The notes beneath the pieces are model-generated. The model saw only the letters and a list, made by a program, of their open reading frames with translations. It searched no databases and had not been told where the DNA came from. Positions 23,101 through 35,637 of a stretch of DNA of 64,000 bases are shown piece after piece (positions within the stretch are counted from its first letter, which is position 1; each line of letters starts with the position of its first letter). The position numbers were made by a program, and so were the translations under genes. This DNA comes from Helichrysum umbraculigerum (taxonomy: Eukaryota > Streptophyta > Magnoliopsida > Asterales > Asteraceae), in assembly GCA_949592205.1 (NCBI GenBank), contig CATIUR010000006.1, positions 12,355,001 through 12,419,000 of the forward strand. The letters run 5' to 3'.

Positions 23101-24375
23101 TTGGTTGAGTAGGTGTTGACCTTGCATGAACTGGGTGAAGGCGTCATCTGAACTTGAAGCTGGGGCATTTGTCTTTACAGGCTGTTCAGAGGTTTGGTTT
23201 GTATCGGCAGTTGGTGCAGGAAGTGCGAGAGGTTGGTTGTAAGGAAGTTGTGATTGTTGTGGGTAAGGTGGGTATCTAGGTGGGTATCGGGGTTGGAAAG
23301 GTTGGTTAGTTCTTTGTGGGAATGGAGGTCCTCTAGGTTGGTTGTTATTTTGGTTGAAACCGGGTGGAAAATTTTGTGGTCGAGCGGGAAACTGAGCGTA
23401 GTAGACAGTGCCGTCTGCTTCTTCGTATTCCACTTGGTATTCACCAGATGGTTGCGGGTTGGTGCAATGTTGACAGACTTGCACTTGGTGTACTTGGTGC
23501 TGTTGTTTCTTTAGTTCTCCAAACTGTTTGACAAGTGAGTCAATTTTCTCCGTTAATACCTTAAGTGCTTCAACTGGAACTGGATTCGATGCAGCGAGAG
23601 GTGTTGAAGATGTTGAGTGATCTCCAGAGTTCCAATCATGGTGATGCATAGTCATGTTCTCTATAAGGTCCCATCCTTCTTCGTCGGTCTTTGCCATGAA
23701 GCTTCCTTGTGCAGCAGCATCGAGGGTGGTTCGGTGGTTAGGATCTAATCCATTGTAGAAGGTACACAATTGTGCGGACTTGTCGAGACGGTGATTGGGG
23801 CATTTCCTCAAGGCTCCTTTGAATCGTTCCCATGCGGTGTATAATGATTCATCAAAAGCTTGTCAGAAGTTCATGATGTCATTTCGGAGTTTAGTTTGTT
23901 TAGAGGGCGGAAAGTATTTGGTTAGAAACTTTGTTGCCATTACGGCCCATGAAGGGATAGAGCCGGTCTCTAAACCTTCAAACCATGTTTGTGCATGATG
24001 TGTGAGCGAATAAGGGAAAAGATACAAGCGGATTGTGTCTTGGCTAATTCCGTTTTGCTTGTAGAAGTTTGAAAGAGATATGAACTTGTCGAGGTGAGAG
24101 TTGGGATCATCACTAGGTAATCCATGGAATTTACAGTGGTTCTGGATTAGTTGGATGACGTTGTGTTTTAGCTCGAAAGATTTTCCAGGGGTTTCAGGGT
24201 AGAGAATTGGTCCTCCTCTTCCTTCAATAGAGGGCTTACTGTTGTCAGCGAGAGTGATGCGTTCAGCCATTGCTTTTCTAAGCGCGGATTGCTTCTTTTC
24301 TCGTCGAATGGTACATATTATAAGTTCTGGATCAGGAAAGTTAAACAGTGGTGCAGATCTAGGGGAACATGTCAT
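20185..24375 (-). pseudogene. Gag-protease-X polyprotein of element B, two in-frame stops
   Basis: The ATG at 24375 lies about 130 bp after the PBS. One frame runs to 20185 (about 1397 codons) apart from TGA at 23863-23865 (in gag) and TAA at 20419-20421 (near the end). Order: Athila-type gag (retrotransposon gag, PF03732-like; ITLADNSKPSIEGRGGP, then YLFPYSL, KYFPPSK); a proline/glutamine-rich linker (about 23100-23420); aspartic protease with LADLGASINLMP (near 22530) and IPIILGRPFMNTA (near 22300); a strongly acidic Glu/Asp stretch (about 21890-22080); and then a ~430-residue region with three X units starting near 21315, 21066 and 20646. Sequence past the TAA still aligns to C. No zinc knuckle and no RT. 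Gag forms the particle and protease cleaves it; the X part is unassigned. Confidence 0.8.
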
Positions 24376-24506
24376 ACACTAAAAAGAAAGACAATAAAAG
24401 AAAATAGACAATAAAGGAAATCTTTTAGTGTTTTTTTTATAAGGTTTTATCCTAAGGGTTTACTAGAAAACGGGATCGGTTGGGCCTCTGTATCGGACAG
24501 TTAGTC

Positions 24507-24524
24507 TCCCCGGCAGCGGCGCCA
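24507..24524 (-). promoter_or_regulatory. Element B primer-binding site (tRNA-Asp)
   Basis: The minus strand reads TGGCGCCGCTGCCGGGGA, 6 bp from the LTR edge, identical to A and C. Confidence 0.9.
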
Positions 24525-24530
24525 AATACT

Positions 24531-25851
24531 TGTTGCAACTCTCGCGAGACGAACGGGGTGGTTTTAAAATTTATGTTTGCTGGGGTCTAAGTGTGACTTA
24601 CAAATACTGAACCAAAGGTTACTAGATGGTAAGTATGACCTAGAGTCGTTCTTAAAGAGAAACTGAATTGAAACGGAGGTGATCCAATCAATCTTGCTTT
24701 TCTAGTAAATGTTTTAAAGAGTGCGTTGGGGGTTTTTGGTTCAGTTAACTAGGTAAACTAAATAAAGCGAATAAAATATAATAATAAATCAGATAATAAA
24801 AGAAGTATTTGTTGTGAGTTCGTTAGCTTATAATGTGGGACGATGACTTTTGGGGAAAACGTTTACTAAATCTGGAATGTTCACTAAGCTTGATAGTCCA
24901 TGGTATAACCAGTAGATTCCCTATTAGTCGGTTATCAACTAATATGTCACGAGGAACCGAGGTGTCATGATTCTGGTCAAACAGACAATGCTCAACTCTC
25001 CACACTCTCCTATGAGGAAGTCAGTGGCCCTTATTATCGAACGCATTTGCTCGTGGGCGAAGGAATAGAGTAGAAAGTCAACAACAAGTCTAACCGTTCT
25101 TAATACCATAAAACTATAAATCCAACAAACAACTAACTTAACAAATATGTTCGAACTTAGATGATCAATTCCAATTAATGAAGTTTAAGCGTGGTAAGCG
25201 AAGAAAGGTGTTGAGGCTTCTTGCGTACCTTACTTTAGATTTCATAGGTTAAGGAAAAGTATCGTTTTAAAATGGATTTTAAACTTGCCTTTCTCGATAC
25301 AATTAACAAATCCCTAGGTTTTCGTAAATGATTATTTAGCCTGTAGCCTACCTACTCTAATCTAATCTAAACTAACTAATCTAATTAAAACGTTAATTAA
25401 AATGCTGACGGCTTTTTGCATAAAGTTAAACCCAGACCATGTCAGAAAATGCTATGGTAATCCACAATGTATTTAATCGTTAACCGATGTTTCGATTGTG
25501 GTTTAATTGCTTCGCGATGTTTACATAATAAGTACATTGTGATTATATGTGTACCATACTCATGGCAATTCCACGTAATCACATTGCATTTTATGATGCT
25601 TGCATGACGTTACAATTAAAACCATAGTTTTTACACATATAACTATTGACCAAGTATTAAGGTTCGCGACGCCTCTTTACAAGGTTACAATCACGTTTGT
25701 TAATCGAAAGGCGAATATGAGTTTTAGGTTTAAAATCGTAAAATAAGTCCGTTCATAAAGTTTCCATTTTAATAGTGTCAATCTATAATACAACTACCTT
25801 CGGTCGTTACCGGCTTCCATGCATTTGTACTTTGCTCGAAAGCATTTCCAG
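24531..25851 (-). repeat. Element B right (5') LTR, first part
   Basis: It aligns with 16048-17367 with few substitutions. It is interrupted by element D after TCCAG (25847-25851) and resumes at 34438. Confidence 0.92.
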
Positions 25852-27778
25852 TATAACACCCCTCGTATAATACAATAATATTATATTATTAACACGGAAG
25901 CGAATATTTTTAAAACATCATCATACATTGTACATTAAGATAATGTACATATACTGGTTACATTCCAAACACACCATAAGTGAAAACCATTTAAGTTACT
26001 ACACATCAACTACATCAAACGGGGTATTATATTGTTCCAAACTTAGTTTATAACAAAACATGTCAGAGTAGCACGACCAGTCAAACATTCCCCGCTACTG
26101 GAGTGTCAACATCCTGCAACCCACATCCCAAAACATAACCTGCAGGAAGTAAATGAGGGATTAGCACGAAGCTAAGTGAATGAATTCATCACACACCAAT
26201 TAACTTAGCTCAACTACTTGTGTATATCAAACAACCGTAAACATGTAATCAACAATTCAACAATTCCATGAATGAGGATCGGTGGCTCTGGGGAATACCA
26301 TAATACCCGGGTGGCTCCCCAAGAACACTTATCCAACCATATCCGTATGGCCATAACGGACGAGACCGATAGCTACCAGTTATTATAATCAAACACAGGT
26401 TCTACACACAACGAATGAATCAAGCCCCTGTGTAATTCATATAATAACCAACCATCTCAACCAACCATCTCAACTTGTTGACCTCATTAACAGCTGATAA
26501 CCAAAGGTCAATTAGCACGTAGATTTATAAGCAACAATATCAACCAAATAATTCAACAATTATATCTACGTTCACTTGTTGCAACCAAACAGTTACAGCT
26601 AAATCAAAAGGTGAGTTTTTAATCCACTCACAGATACCTCTGTAGTCAACACACTCAGCTTCTAATCACTGAGTCTTTGGGGTATCTGAAACACCACACA
26701 AAACACACAAGTTAGTAACTTGTTAACAACAATTGATACTTATGTAAATAACAACATCACATAAGTAATCACATCTCAACTTATGTATAAGTACCAGTTA
26801 TAATCACATCATAACCATCAAATCATTCTAGTACTAAAGCTAAACCACAAACACATAAAATACTCAAGATCCGCCGGATACACATCTGGATCCGTCGGAT
26901 CCCTTACTGATCCGCCGGACCCAAAACATGATCCGCCGGATCCTTAATAATGTAGTACCGACCACACGAGATCCGCCATATCATGCACGGATCAACACCG
27001 GATACAATAATTAACACTTAGGATCCGCCGGATCAGCTATTTGATCCGCCGGATCAATGGTTTAGGTTCCGGATCAGCCGGATCACCTACTTGATCCACC
27101 GGATCAACGGGTTTTGCAGGTTTCCTGTTCATCCTGTACAGCATATCAACTTTCGAATTTTATTACTAAACTCACCAAATTCATGTTATAGAATCAATAT
27201 AACATCAACATTAACAACAATAACAGTTTATAACTTTCCTATATCACCATGCAACCTTAATCTTCACGAATCACACATATGAGTTCAATCCTAATCAAAA
27301 TCATTAAAACAACTTACTTGTTTAGAACGAAGAACACGATGATTAGGATAATCCACTAGTTAGAATCAAGATCACAAGCTCAAGATCAAGATTACAACTT
27401 CAGTTTGATTAGATTTTGATATAGGTTTGTTAGGTTTTAAGGTTTTGTTTGAGTTTCAAAGGAAGTACGTACTAATTTCTAATTTAGGAAAGTTCCTAAA
27501 TATAGGTCGGCCTAAAACATTTCAACCGACCCCGTATCCACTTAAAACAATACCTTTTAAACCTATTGTCTGGAACCTAAAAACATTTGCGAGAAATTTA
27601 CTTTATTTTACCGTCAACTATAGTAAATTACAACAAACAACTATTTACTATTCATAATAAGTTCTAGAACTTATTTATCTAAGTTTCACAGTAAAACAAG
27701 TAATATCAAATAATTTCTAACACATTTAAATAATAAATTTAAATAAGAAATTACCAGGTCACTGGAGAGGATGTTACA
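25852..27778 (-). repeat. Element D left (3') LTR
   Basis: 1927 bp; nearly collinear with 32505-34432 (1928 bp), differing at scattered points. It carries the GATCCGCCGGATC array at 26869-27108. Confidence 0.93.
26869..27108. repeat. GATCCGCCGGATC palindrome array in LTR D (left)
   Basis: About nine copies of the dyad GATCC-GCC-GGATC or near forms at irregular spacing, several with longer arms (for example TTGATCC-GCC-GGATCAA in intent, with point losses). The right LTR holds the same array at about 33522-33760, with different units mutated. Confidence 0.85.
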
Positions 27779-27780
27779 AA

Positions 27781-27792
27781 TCTCCCCCCCTT
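27781..27792 (-). promoter_or_regulatory. Element D polypurine tract
   Basis: The minus strand reads AAGGGGGGGAGA, two bases before the LTR start TGTAACATCC; it overlaps the polyprotein stop codon. Confidence 0.85.
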
Positions 27793-30700
27793 AAGAAGAT
27801 TTCGTTCCCGAAATCTCATCACTACTAAACAATCCAGGATATCTGGACCTCATACTCTCCTCAGTCTCCCAAGTTAGGTTTGAACCTAAACTATGTTTCC
27901 ATTTCACTAACACCATGGGAATTTGTTTCTTCCTAAGTTTAACAACTTTTCTGTCTAGAAGTTCAACCGGTTCTTCAACTAATTCTGATTCTGATCAACT
28001 TTCAAATCTTGCAAAGGAAGAATCTGTGATTGGTCCTCAACGTTACATTTCCTTAAATAACAAATGTTAAACGTATTATGAATACCACCAAGCTCTGAAG
28101 GAAGATCAAGTGTAACCGACTGATCATTAACAACTTTGCTGATTCTGAATGGACCAATGTATTGAGGAGCCAACTTACCACGTTTTCCAAACCGAATAAC
28201 CCCTTTCCAAGGCGAAACTTTCAAATAAACAAGCTCACCTTCAACAAATGATACTGGTCATCTACGTGGATCTGCATACTGTTTCTGTCTATCACGTGCA
28301 GCTTTCAACTTTTCACGAGCAACTGCCACTTTATCAGCTGTCATCTGAACAATATCTGGCCCCGCAAACTGTTTCTCACCAGCTTCTAACCAACAAGTAG
28401 GCGTTCTGCAACGTCTACCATACAGCATCTCATAAGGAGGCATGCCAATACTGGAATGATAGGAATTATTGTAAGAAAATTCAACCAAAGGCAAATGAGA
28501 ATCCCAAGAACCCCCATATTCCAGAACACAAGCCCGCAACATATCCTCAAGTGTTTGAATCGTACGCTCTGACTGACCATCTGTCTGAGGATGATAAGCA
28601 GTACTAAGATTCACTCTGGTACCCAACTCGTGTTGTAAACTTTGCCAGAAATGAGAAATAAACCGAGAATCCCTATCCGATACAATCGATAATGGAATAC
28701 CATGTCGGGAAACAACAACTGGGCAAGCTTACTAAGCGATGCAGTTTCACTAGTTGCCAGAAAATGTGCACTTTTGGTCAACCGATCAACAATAACCCAA
28801 ATCATATCATTTCCTCGAGATGTACGTGGAAGTTTAGTCACAAAATCCATAGTTAAGTGTTCCCACTTCCATTCTGGAATCTCCAACTGTTTCAGTGACC
28901 CATACGGTTTCTGGTGTTCAGCTTTAACTTGAGCACAAATGTGACAAGTTCCAACAAACTGAGCTATATCGGTTTTCATCGTAGGCCACCAATACAAAGA
29001 TTTCAAATCATTATACATCCGAGTACTACCGGGATGAACAGATAATCGTGATTTATGGGCTTCAGTCAAAATCATATCCCGAATACCACCAATCAGAGGA
29101 ATCCACACACGAGACTGAAAAGTCTTCAATCCCCTAGAATCATCAATCAACAAATCTTTCCTTTTCAACATTATTTCTGACTTAAGATTATGATCTAATA
29201 AAGCCTCCAACTGTGCTTCTTTAATTCTATCTACCAAGTCAGAAGAAATATCAACTTTCAAGTAATAAATTCGGTCAGAGGTACCTTTTCAACTCAATGC
29301 ATCAGCAACCACATTAGCTTTGCCTGGATGGTAACGAATTTCACAATCATAGTCCTAGATTAACTCTAACCATCGCCTCTGACGCATATTTAACTCTTTC
29401 TGAGAAAACACATACTGAAGACTTTTGTGATCCGAACATATAACACATTTCGTACCATAAAGATAATGTCTCCAGATTTTCAATGCAAACACAACAGCAG
29501 CCAACTCTAAATCATGAGTAGGGTAATTTCTTTCATGCTGTTTCAATAGCCGAGAAGCATATGCAATAACTCTGTCTCTCTGCATAAGAACACCACCTAA
29601 CCCAGCATAAGATGCATCACAGTAAACAACAAAATCATCAGACCCATCAGGTAATGCCAACACAGGTGCCTGACACAATAACTGTTTCAAAGTCTGAAAA
29701 GCAACTTCTTGTTGTTCTGTCCACACAAATTTCTCATCCTTACGGGTTAATTTAGTCAACGAACTGGCAATTTTAGAAAAGTCTTTAATGAATTTCCGGT
29801 AATAACCCGCTAAGCCAAGAAAACTCTCAATCTCGGACGCAGATTTCGGAGCTTTCCATTTCATCACAGCCTCAATTTTTGAAGGATCAACTTTAACACC
29901 ATCATTACAGATAATATGACCCAGAAATTGCACCTCCCGAATCCAGAATTCACATTTAGAAAACTTTTCATACAAGTGTTCTCTTCTCAACGTTTCTAAC
30001 ACTAACCTCAAATGCATTTCATGTTCTGATTCGGATTTCGAATATACCAGAATATCATCAATAAACACAATCACAAACTTATCAAGAAAAGGTCGACAAA
30101 CACGGTTCATCAAATCCATAAAAACTGCTGGAGCATTTGTTAAACCAAAAGGCATAACCAGGAATTCAAAATGACCATACCTGGTTCGAAAAGCAGTTTT
30201 AGGAATATCATGTTCACGAACACGAACTTGATGATAACCCGACCTTAAATCAATTTTAGAATTAAACGAAGAACCCTACAACTGATCAAATTAATCATCT
30301 ATTCGAGGCAAAGGGTATTTATTCTTCACCGTTCGTTTATTCAATTCCCTATAATCAATACACATTCGAAAAGACTCATCCTTCTTTTTCACAAATAACA
30401 CTGGTGCACCCCAAGGAGAAGAACTAGGTCTAATGAAACCTTTATCCAACAACTCCTGTATCTGATTCATCATTTCACGTATTTCAGAAGGAGCTAATCT
30501 ATAGGGAGCTTTGGCTACAGGCGACGAGCCAGGAACAAGATCAATATGATATTCAACTTCCCTAACCGGTGGCAAACCAGGTAACTCCTCGGGAAACACT
30601 TCCGGATATTCAGAAACAACCGGAACATCAGAAATAGTTTTCTTTCCTACTTTGGCATCAATCACATAAGCTAGGTATGACTCACAGCCCTTAGACAACG

Positions 30701-32342
30701 ACTTCCTAGCTTTCATCATGGAAATCAACGGTACACATATACTATCCCGTTCTCCTCGAGCCACAACGTATGACTCTTCAGAAATTGGGATTCTAATCAA
30801 CTTATTATGGCAATCTATACTTGCTTTACACTGACTTAACCAATCCATGCCAATAATCACATCAAAACTAGGAATCGGCATCAACAGAAATGAAATTGGG
30901 AAAGTCTGGCCATCTATCACAATACTAGCTCCAGTCACCGAGGTGGTAACAGGAACCAAATTGCCACTAACAATCTCTACCTCAACAGGTTTAGTAATCA
31001 ACGTAGGGTTTAATTTCAACTTTTCACAGAAACACACAGATATAAAAGAGCAATTTGCTCCTGAATCAAACAACACACGTGCTGGCACAGAGTTTATAAG
31101 AAAAGTACCAGTGATAACATCCTCTGTGTGGACAGCCTCATCGACTGTCATCTGAAATGCCCTACTTGCAGCTGGTGGAGGATTCTTTCTCTTTTGCCCG
31201 GAAGATGCCGAACTCCCGACCGAAACTGAACCCTGTTTCCCCGCCTCCGGACACTGACCAACCCGACGTCCTTCTTTCTTACATGTCCAACACACAAAAT
31301 TAGGATACCTACAATTCTTGATCTCATGTCCAAGTTCACCACACTTAAGACATTTATTCGTCTGAGGAGTACACGGACCAGAATGTCGTGACTTACAAGA
31401 ATTACACCAATTAGTACCTCCAGATGAACCACTTTTACTACCAGATCTCTGACCAGATCGATTACTCTGCCACCTCGACTTACCTTTTCCTGAAGAATCA
31501 CTTCTAGACTTCTGAACAGAAGTATCCCTAGCTTGATAACCTGAACCTCTTAAGTCACTATCAACAGAACGTGCAAGGTTAAAAGCTTGAGATAAAGTAC
31601 TCGCCAATCTCACAGTGGTACGATAATTAGAAGGTAAAGTATCCACAAACTGCTCAATCCTAGTTTTCTCATTAGGAACCCAATGCTGAACAAACCGCAG
31701 CTTCTCAGAAAATTGTGCTATCAACTCATCAATCGTCATCTTATCAGTTAACTGTAAATTCACAAATTCACGTCTGATTCTAGCCATATCAAAGTCTGAA
31801 CAATACTGATTATAAACAGCTTGATGAAAATCAGGCCATCTAATAGCCTCTCTTTGTTGTTGAGTCAAATGTCCAGTGATCGAATCCCACCAAACCATAG
31901 CTTCATCTTTAAGACATTGAACTGCATAGGAAACTTTAGATTCTTCTTCACAATGAGTAACGTCAAATTTCATTTCCATGTCTCTCAACCAGTTTAAAGT
32001 TATAGACGGATTCGTACTACCACAAAACTCAGGTGGTTTGCTTGCCATAAACGTTTTAAAAGAACACAATTTACTTGGCAATGGTGGTGGAAAAGTACCA
32101 AACACAGGTATTTGTTGCTGAGATGACATAGCTTCAGTTCGTCTTTTAAATTCTCTGAGATTTATCACCTCATCTTCTAATTCATGCATATAATCGTCTC
32201 TGTTTGATTCTTCACCAACAGGAACAGAAGTACCATCATGACCAGGTTGTTCACCAGGTATCTGCAAAGGAGGAACATCGGTTATTAAGGCATTGTTAGG
32301 GTTACCGGTCGGTTGCTCAGTAACTGCCATATCTGAAATCAT
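27791..32342 (-). pseudogene. Gag-pol polyprotein of element D (inactive)
   Basis: The start is ATG at 32342. Order: retrotransposon gag; two zinc knuckles, the second with Arg for the usual His (CWTCKKEGRRVGQC); aspartic protease LFDSGANCSFIS (near 31050); RT with YRELNK and VFIDDILVYS (near 30070); RNase H with YCDAS (near 29610); integrase with HPG..H and CHIC (HHCC) and DDE motifs TMDF and YHPQTDGQSER; GPY/F-like block YIGPF; chromodomain-like tail with LVKWKHS and TWETEE. Damage: stops at 30291-30293, 30276-30278, 29355-29357, 29289-29291, 28258-28260 and 27979-27981, and a frameshift with probable small deletion near 28700. The final stop is at 27791-27793. Confidence 0.88.
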
Positions 32343-32489
32343 CACAACACTAAACAATTGTTAATCGTTAGCACCTATCTCCTAAACGATTTACAACTAA
32401 TGCTAAATCCCATATCCAAGAATGTTTGACTTATCACGCTCCAGAATTGGGATTGAACACTTCACAATGCTCAATTAACCCAAAACTAT

Positions 32490-32501
32490 GCTCTTATACC
32501 A
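32490..32501 (-). promoter_or_regulatory. Element D primer-binding site (degenerate tRNA-iMet)
   Basis: The minus strand reads TGGTATAAGAGC, one base from the usual plant TGGTATCAGAGC, just inside the right LTR. Confidence 0.8.
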
Positions 32502-32504
32502 ACT

Positions 32505-34432
32505 TATAACACCCCTCGTATAATACAACAATATTATATTATTAACACGGAAGCGAATATTTTTAAAACATCATCATACACTGTACATTAAGATAATGTA
32601 CATATACTGGTTACATTCCAAACACACCATAAGTTAAAACCATTTAAGTTACTACACATCAACTACATCAAACGGGGTATTATATTGTTCCAAACTTAGT
32701 TTATAACAAAACATGTCAGAGTAGCACGACCAGTCAAACATTCCCCGCTACTGGAGCGTCAACATCCTGCAACCCACATCCCAAAACATAACCTACAGAA
32801 AGTAAATGAGGGATTAGCACGAAGCTAAGTGAATGAATTCATCACACACCAATTAACTTAGCTCAACTACTTGTGTATATCAAACAACCGTAAACATGTA
32901 ATCAACAATTCAACAATTCCATGAATGAGGATCGGTGGCTCTGGGGAATACCATAATACCCGGGTGGCTCCCCAAGAACACTTATCCAACCATATCCGTA
33001 TGGCCATAACGGACGAGACCGATAGCTACCAGTTATTATAATCAAACACAGGTTCTACACACAACGAATGAATCAAGCCCCTGTGTAATTCATATAATAA
33101 CCAACTTGCTCAACCAACCATCTCAACTTGTTGACATCATTAACAACTGATAACCAAAGGTCAATTAGCACGTAGATTTATAAGCAACAATATCAACCAA
33201 ATAATTCAACAATTATATCTACGTTCACTTGTTGCAACCAAACAGTTACAACTAAATCAAAAGGTGAGTTCTTAATCCACTCACCGATACCTCTGTAGTC
33301 AACACACTCAGCTTCTAATCACTGAGTCTTTGGGGTATCTGAAACACCACACAAAACACACAAGTTAGTAACTTGTTAACAACAATTGATACTTATGTAA
33401 ATAACAACATCACACAAGTAATCACATCTCAACTTATGTATAAGTACCAGTTATAATCACATCATAACCATCAAATCATTCTAGTACTAAAGCTAAACCA
33501 CAAACACATAAAATACTCAAGATCCGCCAGATACACATCTGGATCCGCCGGATCCCTTACTGATCCACCGGATCCAAAACATGATCCGCCGGATCCTTAA
33601 TAATGTAGTACCGACCACACGAGATCCGCCATATCATGCACGGATCAACACCGGATAAAATAATTAACACTTAGGATCCGCAGGATCAGCTATTTGATCC
33701 TCCGGATCAATGGTTTAGGTTCCGGATCCACCGGATCACCTACTTGATCCGCCGGATCAACGGGTTTTGCAGGTTTCCTGTTAATCCTGTACATCATATC
33801 AACTTTCGAATTTTATTACTAAACTCACCAAATTCATGTTATAGAATCAATATAACATCAACATTAACAACAATAACAGTTTATAACTTTCCTATATCAC
33901 CATGCAACCTTAATCTTCAGGAATCACACATATGAGTTCAATCCTAATCAAAATCATTAAAACAACTTACTTGTTTAGAGCGAAGAACACGATGATTAGG
34001 ATAATCCACTAGTTAGAATCAAGATCACAAGCTCAAGATCAAGATTACAACTTCAGTTTGATTCGATTTTGATGTAGGTTTGTTAGGTTTTAAGGTTTTG
34101 TTTGAGTTTCAAAGGAAGTACGTACTAATTTCTAATTTAGGAAAGTTCCTAAATATAGGTCGGCCTAAAACATTTCAACCGACCCCGTATCCACTTAAAA
34201 CAATACCTTTTAAACATATTGTCTGGAACCTAAAAACCATTTGCCAGAAATTTACTTTATTTTACCGTCAACTATAGTAAATTACAACAAACAACTATTT
34301 ACTATTCATAATAAGTTCTAGAACTTATTTATCTAAGTTTCACAGTAAAACAAGTAATATCAAATAATTTCTAACACATTTAAATAACAAATTTAAATAA
34401 GAAATTACCAGGTCACTGGAGAGGATGTTACA
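32505..34432 (-). repeat. Element D right (5') LTR
   Basis: 1928 bp, TATAACACCCC to ..GATGTTACA; matches 25852-27778. Confidence 0.93.
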
Positions 34433-35637
34433 TCCAGCACTATACCAAGTAAACAGTCGAATAGGGGCCGTCATTTTATTTCTTGACACATTTAAAGTCA
34501 TCCCACAATTATATACGCTAACTAGATCACAACAAATACAATAGTAATCTACTCGCTAATCATGGTATAAAAAATTTCTAGCATAATTAAAGTAAACATG
34601 TTTAATTAAGATAGATAAGGATTGAAATAACAGAGATTAATATGCGAGAAGGAATAGACTTGAATTAATAAGATTGCTCCAAGCGTACACCACAGATTAC
34701 AATTGCGTTCCTCACCAAGGATTACAACTCGTTCCTTGCTTCTATTTTACTAGCCTACTACTATTCTAAAGCAAGAAAATAAACAAAGAAATAAAAGCTA
34801 GAAGCTATAGAAAGAAAGTGTGTTTTCCAAGGATGGAAGGTGTATCTTCAAATGAAGCCTAAGGCTTCTATTTATAGGGAACTCATGGTGCATTTTAGCA
34901 TCCAAAGGCTCACATTAGCATTAGGTGGAAAAGTGAAAAAGTTAGTGGCCTCGGGTACGAAAAAGGGTGTAAAGGTGGTGACCCGGGTACGGAAAAACGT
35001 GTAAAGGCCTAGCACCGGGTACGCAAAAGGACCAAAAAGCGGAATCGGGATGGGGTAGTGGTGGCCGGCGCCGCCCCCATGATGGCCGGCGGCGGATGGG
35101 TGGTGGCCGGCGGCGGCTGGCACCCCCCGCCCCGGTTCGTCGCCTTTTATCTCGTTTCTCGATTCGTGCGTGTTTTCTTCGTTATGCGTCCGTTTGAGTC
35201 GATTCTTTTTTTGTTGGATTCGTAATTCAAAAACAAAGACTTTGATGAAAAGATATCCCAAAAATATGTCTCTGAACTTTAGATGTGTCGTACGAATCAT
35301 TTAGATCTTCCGGCGTACGTAGAATCTTCATTCTTCGTTCGTTTTTGTTGATTCTTCTTTTGTTGGATTCGTAATTTGAAAATGAACATCTTGGTTGAGA
35401 TGGATGTTGGTGATGCGTACTTTTGTTTTGAAATCTCGTTTTGATGCCTTGAATCTTCAAACGTGTGTGGAATCTTTCTTTTTCATCCGTTTTGCTTGAT
35501 TTTTATCGTGCAACCTTGTTTTGACCATCTTGGCATAATACTATTGATTTGTAATGTTTTTTGAGTTAATATGCCAAGAATCGTTCCAGAATGAGAGAGA
35601 TATCGGTAGTAAAAACGTGACTTTTTACGCGATATCA
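34433..35637 (-). repeat. Element B right (5') LTR, second part
   Basis: It resumes LTR B after element D (first five bases are the duplicated TCCAG) and ends ..GATATCA, followed by TSD cggtc. It aligns with 17368-18567. Confidence 0.92.
34868..34877 (-). promoter_or_regulatory. Probable TATA box of LTR B (right, 5' LTR promoter)
   Basis: The minus strand reads CTATAAATAG. Element D lies upstream of this on the element strand, within the LTR, and may or may not affect promoter function. Confidence 0.6.

Larger units (their letters stand above)
25852..34432 (-). mobile_element. Element D: decayed chromovirus-like element inside LTR B
   Basis: LTRs 25852-27778 and 32505-34432, with ends TATAACA..TGTTACA (one base off a perfect inverted pair). 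TSD tccag is at 25847-25851 and 34433-34437; the uninterrupted site is visible in the left LTR of B. Internal order on minus: degenerate tRNA-iMet PBS, gag, protease, RT, RNase H, integrase, chromodomain-like tail, G-rich PPT. It carries many stops, so it is inactive. Confidence 0.92.
16048..35637 (-). mobile_element. Element B: non-autonomous Athila-like gag-protease-X element (contains D)
   Basis: LTRs 16048-18567 and 24531-35637 (the latter split by D) flank a 6-kb internal region with tRNA-Asp PBS, gag-protease-X ORF and PPT. A perfect 5-bp TSD cggtc lies at 16043-16047 and 35638-35642, and the surrounding E reading frame is continuous across it. No RT, RNase H, integrase or ATHILA ORF is present. 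A gag-bearing LTR element without pol resembles the group described as TR-GAG. Confidence 0.9.
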
